This document shows positions 58,614-64,000 of a stretch of 64,000 nt of DNA, one piece after another (within the stretch, counting starts at the first letter, position 1; every line of letters starts with the position of its first letter). The translations under genes and the position numbers were made by a program. The stretch is from positions 115,058 to 179,057 of the forward strand of contig CAVSQL010000009.1 of assembly GCA_963730065.1 (NCBI GenBank). The letters are read 5' to 3'. The notes beneath the pieces are model-generated. The model saw only the letters and a program-made list of their open reading frames with translations, was not told the DNA's origin and searched no databases. Source of the stretch: UBA9676 sp963730065 (lineage in GTDB: Bacteria; Actinomycetota; Actinomycetes; Streptosporangiales; Streptosporangiaceae).

Positions 58614-59336
58614 ATGACCCGGGAAGCCGATGTGGTCCGGTCGCTGGTCGAGATGGCCGACACCCTCGTCGACGACTATGACGTCGTCGACTTGCTGACC
58701 GGGGTCGCGGACCGGTGCGTCAATCTGCTCGGCGTCTCCGCCGCCGGGGTGATGCTGGCCTCTCCCGCGGGCAGCCTGGGGCTGGTGGCCTCCTCCAGCG
58801 AGGCGATGCGCCTGCTGGAGCTGTTCGAGCTCCAGCAGCAGGAAGGCCCCTGCCTGGATGCGTTCCGCACCGGCGAGCGCGTGGGGCACGAGAACCTGGA
58901 TGCCGGGTCCGGCCGCTGGCCGTCGTTTTCCGCCGCCGCCCTCCAGGCCGGCTTCGCCTCGGCGTCCGCCGTGCCGCTGCGGTTGCGTGATGTGACCCTC
59001 GGCGCCCTGAACCTGCTCAGCGTCACCCGGGCACCGATGGAGGAAGCGGACGTCATCGTCGCCCGGGCCTTCGCCGACCTCGCGACCCTGTCCATCACCC
59101 AGCACCGCGCCAGCGCCGAGGCCCAGCGCCTGAACGAGCAGCTTTCCGGCGCCCTGACCAGCCGGGTGGTGATCGAGCAGGCCAAAGGCGTGATCTGCGA
59201 ACGCGCTGACGTCGATCTGGCCGAGGCTTTCTCCCGGCTGCGGGGCTACGCCCGCAGCCACAACCTTCGCCTCACCGATGTCGCCCGGGCCGCCATCGAC
59301 GGCACCCTCGACCCGCAGGCCTGGGCCGCCGTATAA
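58614..59336 (+). CDS. GAF-ANTAR protein
   Basis: 240 residues with AGGAGG upstream. GAF domain (LLGVSAAGVMLASPAGSLGL, LQQQEGPCLDAFRTGERVGH) and ANTAR (VIEQAKGVICERADVDLAEA, FSRLRGYARSHNLRLTDVAR). Paralogue of the preceding gene; 124 bp separate them. Probable antiterminator acting in a stress response. Confidence 0.9.
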   Translation: MTREADVVRSLVEMADTLVDDYDVVDLLTGVADRCVNLLGVSAAGVMLASPAGSLGLVASSSEAMRLLELFELQQQEGPCLDAFRTGERVGHENLDAGSGRWPSFSAAALQAGFASASAVPLRLRDVTLGALNLLSVTRAPMEEADVIVARAFADLATLSITQHRASAEAQRLNEQLSGALTSRVVIEQAKGVICERADVDLAEAFSRLRGYARSHNLRLTDVARAAIDGTLDPQAWAAV

Positions 59337-59483
59337 CACCGGCTCCGTGTCCCCTGTCGATGGCGGCCAGCACGTTCTGACCGACAATGATCAACTAGAG
59401 CAGGCCGTGCGCCTGTGCTAGTTGGATCCGGCCGGTGCGTTGGCGGCGGCTGCGGGCGCCGGCATGGGTGTGTCAGCGCTGTG

Positions 59484-59783
59484 TCAGCGGTGTGCGAACC
59501 AGCGGGACCGGCCAGACCGGCTGGCGGATCGCCCGGTGAGCAGGTGGTAGGCCAGCAGCAGGACGGCTGACCCGGCGATGGCGGTGAGCCAGGTGGACAG
59601 GTTGAAGAATCCCTGCAGGGAGTGGATGTGGAGGAGTTTGGTGGCGACCCAGCCGCCGCCCAGTGCCCCGGCGATGCCGATCAGGCAGGTGAGGATCAGC
59701 CCCTGTGATCTTTTGCCGGGGATCAGCATGTTGGCGAGCAAGCCTGCAGCCAGGCCGAGAACGATCCAGGCGATGATGCCCAT
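59484..59783 (-). CDS. GlsB/YeaQ/YmgE family membrane protein
   Basis: 99 residues with three membrane helices: MGIIAWIVLGLAAGLLANML, ILTCLIGIAGALGGGWVATK and LTAIAGSAVLLLAYHLL. Often called transglycosylase-associated or general stress protein; role unproven. AAGGAGTC precedes the start. Confidence 0.88.
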   Translation of the reverse strand: MGIIAWIVLGLAAGLLANMLIPGKRSQGLILTCLIGIAGALGGGWVATKLLHIHSLQGFFNLSTWLTAIAGSAVLLLAYHLLTGRSASRSGRSRWFAHR

Positions 59784-59930
59784 AACCGACTCCTTAGTCA
59801 GTGACGTACGTCGGGTGCGCGGTAGCCGGTTGGCTGGTGTTGGCGGACAGGCCGCGGTGGGAAGCGAACTCTGGCGGTTTCTCCCGCCACGTGTGCCCAG
59901 GCATTGCTGAGCGCGGTTAGCTTGGCTGTT

Positions 59931-60308
59931 TCAGCTGGCCTGCGGGTTGCGCCGGTCGCGTCGCATGATCCGCCGCAGTTGGGTGATCCGGGCGGTTCCC
60001 GCGGCGGCCATCAGCAGGGCGCCCGCGATGGCGGCCAGGAGCAGGGCCACGGCCAGCGACAGGTGCAGGTGCGCGCCCAGGAAGCTGATGTTCACGGCGT
60101 GTGTGTTCTGGATGATGAAGATCATCACCACGATGAGGATGGCAAAGCCCGCGATCAGCCCGGTGCGCATGCCGCTGATCCGGGTATGCGTGCGCCGGCG
60201 CCGGCGCACGGGCGCTTGCGGCGCGGGCGGGGGTGGCGGGCTGGAGCCGTTGGCTGAGGGGGGCGGCAGGGTGCTGGTTGTGGCCTGTGGTGCGGCTGGC
60301 TCGGTCAT
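59931..60308 (-). CDS. LapA-domain membrane protein
   Basis: 125 residues. A Pro-rich N-terminal tail (about 30), a basic stretch RRRRRTHTRISGMRTGL, and two membrane helices separated by NTHAVNISFLGAHLHLSLAV, the DUF1049/LapA core. Transcribed from cassette D with a ~107-nt leader. LapA-type proteins act in envelope assembly or stability. Confidence 0.85.
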   Translation of the reverse strand: MTEPAAPQATTSTLPPPSANGSSPPPPPAPQAPVRRRRRTHTRISGMRTGLIAGFAILIVVMIFIIQNTHAVNISFLGAHLHLSLAVALLLAAIAGALLMAAAGTARITQLRRIMRRDRRNPQAS

Positions 60309-60421
60309 GGGGTTGCTCCCCTCACCAGTGGGATACCGGGTGGTTGAGGACCTTGGCCGGTTCCCTCTGCTGACCCGGGCCCCTGGCCGCGATCGGCCGG
60401 TGTTTCCCGGTGTCTGTACTC

Positions 60422-60475
60422 AACCTATATCTGAAACTAAAAACTAGCAATATATTTCTAGAAATTTCATAGCTT
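60422..60475. promoter_or_regulatory. Bidirectional promoter/operator cassette, copy D
   Basis: Minus: TTGCTA (60450-60445), 17 bp, TAGGTT (60427-60422) towards the LapA gene. Centre: perfect TTTCTAGAAA (60455-60464). Plus: -10 TAGCTT (60470-60475), 7 bp before the ATG of the broken regulator. Confidence 0.75.
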
Positions 60476-60482
60476 CTTAAGG

Positions 60483-60591
60483 ATGGAGGGCTGGAGTTTC
60501 CCGGTCAAGCACGCCCGGGTTCTGCTGCGCATCGCCCCACGACCGGGGTACGCGGCTGCGGCACATCGCGGTCAGCCTGGCGACCCTCGCC
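60483..60591 (+). pseudogene. Frameshifted and truncated winged-helix regulator, copy D
   Basis: The start MEGWSFPVKHARVLLRIA matches copies A and B. An extra C in GCCCC at ~60535 shifts the frame; the other frame continues HDRGTRLRHIAVSLAT and the homology ends near 60591. Confidence 0.8.
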
Positions 60592-60771
60592 CTACACCCT
60601 TTGGCAGGACCGTCTCGGGCCTGCAGCCGCTCGGTGGCTGGAACCGGGATTTGATGCGACTGCCAGGGTCACCCGGTCTCCAGTCCGGGGGCTCGAGTGA
60701 CAGCCTGACGTTTCCCGTCGGCTCAGGTTAAGGTGCTGCGATGCGAAGCAGGCGCCGAGGATACTGGCCGC

Positions 60772-61023
60772 ATGATTGACGACACTGCACGGGACCGGGC
60801 CATCTACCAAGCGCTCAAGGCGGCCGACGAAGTCGCGGCGGGCCTTCAGGCACACCTCGTCGAGGAGCACGGGGCTGATCTGGATCGCGCTGCCGCACAG
60901 AGCTCCTCCACCGACTCGTTCAAGCTCCTGCGGCAAGCTCGCGAGCGCCTGGGCGAAGGGCTGCGAGGCGTCGGTGCCGGAGACATCGGGGACTCTGACG
61001 AGATCTCCCTGCGCGGTCACTGA
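60772..61023 (+). CDS. Hypothetical small protein
   Basis: 83 residues from ATG 60772: DRAIYQALKAADEVAAGLQA, HLVEEHGADLDRAAAQSSST, FKLLRQARERLGEGLRG. Mostly helical, charged and plausible as a soluble regulator or chaperone-like protein; no family recognised. A long minus frame covers the same DNA but looks less protein-like. Confidence 0.4.
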   Translation: MIDDTARDRAIYQALKAADEVAAGLQAHLVEEHGADLDRAAAQSSSTDSFKLLRQARERLGEGLRGVGAGDIGDSDEISLRGH

Positions 61024-61249
61024 CCGCAAATTCCCCAACATTCCGATCAGCCGCCGGCGACGTCCTCGTTCACCACTCCGCCGTCCAGACTGGCGGCTAC
61101 CGCCCCTCCCGGACAACCAGCGGTCGAGTTCCTCAGCGGCCAGGGTGCCAAGGACCAGTTGCTCGCAGGCGCTTGCCGGGCGCGGCAGCAGGCCCTCCAA
61201 CTGAATACCCGCAGCTCCGCCCGTGGTGGCGGGGCGGACAGGAGCATGG

Positions 61250-61561
61250 ATGTCATCGCCGTCGCAGCCAGCGCACCTCAGTAATCATCAGCGCAACACG
61301 CTGCGCCAGATCTTCCAGCATCCCGCGGGCCACAACATCGAGTGGCGTGCCGTGCTGTCGCTGCTGGAGGCCGTCGGCTCAGCTGAAGAGCAGCACGGCG
61401 GCAAGGTTGCCGTGACCATCGGGTCCGAGACCGAATACTTCGACCCGCCGCCCCACAAGGACATCGACACCCAGGCAGTTGTCAACCTGCGCCGGATGCT
61501 GACCAAGGCCGGCTACGGAGCCGGCGCTGCGGACGCCGAAGCCAACGGCCGGGAGGCCTGA
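61250..61561 (+). CDS. Hypothetical small protein (HicA-like pattern suspected)
   Basis: 103 residues from ATG 61250 (GGAG 7 bp upstream). HLSNHQRNTLRQIFQHPAGH, NIEWRAVLSLLEAVGSAEEQ, GKVAVTIGSETEYFDPPPHK and DIDTQAVVNLRRMLTKAGY give a helix-strand pattern loosely like HicA (HPxxHNIxW, then a strand and a helix), but the toxin's G-x-H motif is not clear. Function unknown. Confidence 0.55.
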   Translation: MSSPSQPAHLSNHQRNTLRQIFQHPAGHNIEWRAVLSLLEAVGSAEEQHGGKVAVTIGSETEYFDPPPHKDIDTQAVVNLRRMLTKAGYGAGAADAEANGREA

Positions 61562-61839
61562 CCCCCAGCGCGGGCGGCCACGCTGGCGGCCGGGGTGCCG
61601 CCCCGATCGGCGGGCAGGTGTGCTTGAAGCCAAAGAACCGGTTGCGTGGCGGCCCGAGGGCGGCAAGGACCCTGGGCCATCAGTTCGTCGAGATGACAGG
61701 AGCAGATACGGGTGTTTGAGGTCTTGGGTGCCGGCCGTTGCCGCTGATGTCCGCTGGGGACGACGGTCGAGTGACGGTCGAACGATCTTCGCCAAGATCG
61801 ACGGGCTCGAGAAACATAGCCCTGACCTGCGATTCTGGG

Positions 61840-61888
61840 TGGAGCTGAGGGGATTTGAACCCCTGACCCCCTCGATGCGAACTCCCGG
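61840..61888 (-). other. tRNA 3'-end fragment, probable att site remnant
   Basis: On the minus strand GGGGTCAGGGGTTCAAATCC then CCTCAGCTCCA is a complete T-arm (AGGGG-TTCAAAT-CCCCT) plus 3' acceptor strand. No matching 5' half (GGAGCTG..., D-arm, anticodon arm) exists upstream, so this is not a working tRNA gene. Such 3' halves are what integrases leave at one end of an integrated element. The rest of 61562-62113 contains nothing recognised. Confidence 0.6.
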
Positions 61889-62113
61889 CTGCGAGGTCGT
61901 TGGCGGTCATTGAGGCAAGTCAGCGGCCGCTAGAAGTCCTTCGGAGCCGCTGGCGGTCAGGACGTTGCTGTACTCCGCCGCTGTACGCTCCAGGCCCGAC
62001 TAGTGAGTTGGCGCGGCCTCAGCTTCCGCTTTCAGGCCGGGCATATGCAGGTTGGCAGGGATCCTGCGAGCGTGGTGCACTGTCTCGGCTCGCGGCTGCT
62101 GGCTGGTGGTCGC

Positions 62114-63619
62114 CTACACGCCGGTTTGTGCGATCAGCCGTCCGGAGTTCACGGCCGCGGCGAAGGTCTGGTAGTCGCGTTCATTTTGGTCGGCGTAGGC
62201 GGCGGAGAACTGGGCGATAGCCCGGTCGAACAGGTCGCCCTGGCCGAGGTAGGACGCGATCGCGATCCGGTCGCCCCAGCGGGCGTGCGCCCGGGCCAGC
62301 GTCGCCCCGCAGAACCGCGCGTACTGCGCGGCGCCGGGCATGGGCAGCCGTTCCACGTCCGCGCTGCCCTTCCAGTCGTGGAACTGGCGCACGTAGTAGT
62401 CACGGGTCACCCCGTCCAGGCCCTTGATCCGCTGCCAGCCCAGGAAGATGTCGGTCGCCGCCTGCATCAGCCGCTGGCCGATCACCACCCGCTGGCCGTG
62501 GTGCGGGAACGTGCTGGCACCCGCGTACGGTTCCAGCACCGAGGCCTGCGCCTCCTTCACCTGCAGGAACAGCGGGTCGTCGTTGTCGCGGCCAGTGAAC
62601 AGCAGGATGTAGCAGCGGGTGCCGACGCTGCCCACCCCGACCACCTTGCGGGCGGCGTGCACGTAGCGGAACTCCTCCAGCGGATGACCCTGGTGGCCCA
62701 GCGTCCGCCGGTAGGAGGCGAGCAGCTGTTTGATCAGCGGAGCCGGGTCCTGCCACTCGGTCCCGGGCACGATCAGGTCCTCGATCGGGGTGATCAGCGG
62801 CGGGTCAGCGGCGATCCGCAGCTCACCGCCCACCTGGCTCGCCCGCCTGGCGAACACCTGGGTGCTGTCACGGGTATAGGCCTGGGCCACGTGCTTTTCC
62901 GCCCGCCGCGCCGACTTCTTGTCCAGCTGCTTGAGGTGGACCTGCTGGCGGACCATCTTCAGCAAAACGTCGGCGTCAAGCTGGTCATACCACGCGCCCA
63001 GCGTCGGCATGTCGGCGGCGCGCCGCATCCGCTCCCGGTACTCCCGCACCCCGGCGGTGACGATCGCATGCCGGTTGTCGGGGGAAAACCCGCGGAAGCG
63101 GCCCATGATCTCAAAGCTGGCCGCCATCCGCTTGACGTCCCACTCCCACGGGCCGGGCAGGGTCTCGTCGAAATCGTTAATGTCGAAGATCAGCTGCCGC
63201 TCCGGGGTGCCGAACACGCCGAAGTTCGACAGGTGCGCATCCCCGCACAGCTGCACCGTGATCCCCGACACCGGGCTGGTCGCCAGGTCAGCTGCCATGA
63301 TCGCCGCAGCGCCCCGGTAAAAGGTGAACGGCGAGACCAGCATCCGCCCATACCGGATCGGCACCAGCTCCGGCACCCGCGTCGCCGCCTGCTCCTCCAG
63401 CAGTGCCAATGGATCCGGGCGATCCGGCGCCGCCTCCCACCGGCCGTGCTCCGACCTGGGTGCCGCACGCCGGGCCGCCCGCCCCCTGGCCACCCGCTGG
63501 TCAACCGTCAGATGCGCACGTCGCCACGACGACGCAAACGGCACCTCCCGCGCGCCGTCATCGTCGGCTACCCCGATTCTGGTGGGCCGTGTTGTCGTGG
63601 CCATGCTCCCTCCAGCCAT
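62114..63619 (-). CDS. DUF2252 family protein
   Basis: 501 residues from ATG 63619 (GGGGAA 6 bp upstream; ATG 63604 behind GGAGGGAGC is equally possible). PFTFYRGAAAIMAADLATSP, VQLCGDAHLSNFGVFGTPER, FDINDFDETLPGPWEWDVKR and VGVGSVGTRCYILLFTGRDN are DUF2252 landmarks. GDAHLSNFG and DINDFDE resemble aminoglycoside-phosphotransferase catalytic loops, so an atypical kinase fold is likely. Substrate unknown. Confidence 0.85.
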   Translation of the reverse strand: MAGGSMATTTRPTRIGVADDDGAREVPFASSWRRAHLTVDQRVARGRAARRAAPRSEHGRWEAAPDRPDPLALLEEQAATRVPELVPIRYGRMLVSPFTFYRGAAAIMAADLATSPVSGITVQLCGDAHLSNFGVFGTPERQLIFDINDFDETLPGPWEWDVKRMAASFEIMGRFRGFSPDNRHAIVTAGVREYRERMRRAADMPTLGAWYDQLDADVLLKMVRQQVHLKQLDKKSARRAEKHVAQAYTRDSTQVFARRASQVGGELRIAADPPLITPIEDLIVPGTEWQDPAPLIKQLLASYRRTLGHQGHPLEEFRYVHAARKVVGVGSVGTRCYILLFTGRDNDDPLFLQVKEAQASVLEPYAGASTFPHHGQRVVIGQRLMQAATDIFLGWQRIKGLDGVTRDYYVRQFHDWKGSADVERLPMPGAAQYARFCGATLARAHARWGDRIAIASYLGQGDLFDRAIAQFSAAYADQNERDYQTFAAAVNSGRLIAQTGV

Positions 63620-63839
63620 ATCGTTCCCCGGTGGATTGTGAGACCTCTGCCGGGCCCGCCGTATGAGCCGTTCGCTGGCAGTATCCGCTCCCGCAATCTT
63701 GCTACACCAGCGCAAGCCCACCCGCCAGGGCAGCCGGTGCCAGCTCAACATCCATTCAGCCGGGCAGGCACGGCTGCCTCCGCCAATAGCTATCCCCGCC
63801 AGCCCCAGCCCGGCGCACGTGCGCCTCGCCCCTGGTCGC

Positions 63840-64000
63840 CCTGGACGTGCATCCCGGGTCGCCATGCAGATCCTTCGGCACAGCCAGATTGCCATGACGA
63901 TGGACGTCTACAGCGAGGTGCCGACAGCCAAGACCAGAAGCGCGTTCAAGCGGCTCGGCAGGCAACTAGATAGCCAGGGTTCCTGCACTCGTGTGCTGTA
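63840..64000 (+). pseudogene. C-terminal fragment of a tyrosine integrase
   Basis: The plus frame SRVAMQILRHSQIAMTMDVY then SEVPTAKTRSAFKRLGRQLD has the integrase box II pattern LxHSxIxMTxDVYS with the catalytic His and Tyr. No upstream integrase core is seen (63620-63840 has no related frame). The 3' end runs out of the window. Confidence 0.65.

Noticed and set aside
61680..61910. Minus-strand frame with SSHRGGQGFKSPQLHP
   Set aside because: The sequence is a translation of the tRNA T-arm and acceptor end, a known false ORF pattern.
61840..61990. Complete tRNA gene
   Set aside because: No 5' acceptor strand, D-arm or anticodon arm can be paired; only the 3' half exists.
62003..63973. Long plus-strand frame opposite DUF2252
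   Set aside because: No family resemblance; the minus frame carries the DUF2252 motifs.
1..64000. CRISPR arrays
   Set aside because: No regularly spaced repeats of 24-37 bp were found; the tandem repeats at 8632 and 21085 lack unique spacers.
1..64000. Prophage or biosynthetic core genes (capsid, PKS, NRPS)
   Set aside because: None recognised; the integrase and att pieces alone do not show which element was present.

Overview
High-GC actinomycete chromosome, probably a soil Streptosporangiales- or Frankia-like lineage. The case rests on gene types: an F420/FMN-type luciferase-like oxidoreductase, a large LAL regulator, actinobacterial glgM-glgC-pgm, GAF-ANTAR proteins, 7Fe ferredoxin FdxA and many GTG starts. 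No rRNA, complete tRNA or CRISPR was seen, and no species is assigned.

Layout. 1-5 kb: mscL 3' end with a zinc ribbon, a TraR/DksA protein, a DUF2000 stump, a sugar epimerase, a C2H2/triple-HTH protein and a PadR regulator. 4.1-8.6 kb: reductive pyrimidine/hydantoin-type genes (frameshifted luciferase-like oxidoreductase, beta-ureidopropionase-like amidohydrolase, dihydropyrimidinase), then a nitronate monooxygenase-like enzyme. 9-14.8 kb: LAL regulator and an NTPase-TPR protein. 15.2-19.3 kb: pgm-glgC-glgM operon making ADP-glucose and maltose-1-phosphate or glycogen. 19.6-32.9 kb: a long minus-strand catabolic cluster around LsrK, LsrF and LsrR homologues, without the Lsr transporter, LsrG or LuxS. 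33-34 kb: fdxA coupled to a SufR-like regulator. 34.2-39 kb: SRPBCC/TetR pair with tandem operators, then an ABC-2 exporter operon closed by its own TetR. 39.7-45.8 kb: a gamma-butyrobetaine/carnitine to glycine betaine route (acyl-CoA dehydrogenase, CaiD, two CdhB-like thioesterases, CdhA, CdhC) with an IclR regulator and two matching candidate operators.

46-64 kb is an accessory, decayed and stress-flavoured region. It holds small VOC and DinB proteins, an IS4-family remnant fused to a host ORF, gene fragments, an intact IS256-family element with a perfect 8-bp target duplication, TetR/Hsp20, an orphan sufB, a slipin, two GAF-ANTAR proteins, GlsB- and LapA-type membrane proteins, a DUF2252 protein, a tRNA 3'-end att-like fragment and an integrase fragment.

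The most striking signal is in this last region. A bidirectional promoter/operator cassette occurs four times between 50.1 and 60.5 kb. Each copy has TTGCTA-N17-TA(G/A)G(C/T)T facing one way, a TTTCTAGAAA-type palindrome in the middle, and a leaderless -10 facing a small winged-helix regulator the other way. Two regulator copies are intact (one overlapping orphan sufB), one is frameshifted and one is reduced to a trace. The outward genes are a 25-aa membrane peptide, a DUF5994 protein, a slipin and a LapA protein. This looks like a duplicated, self-regulated stress/envelope regulon.
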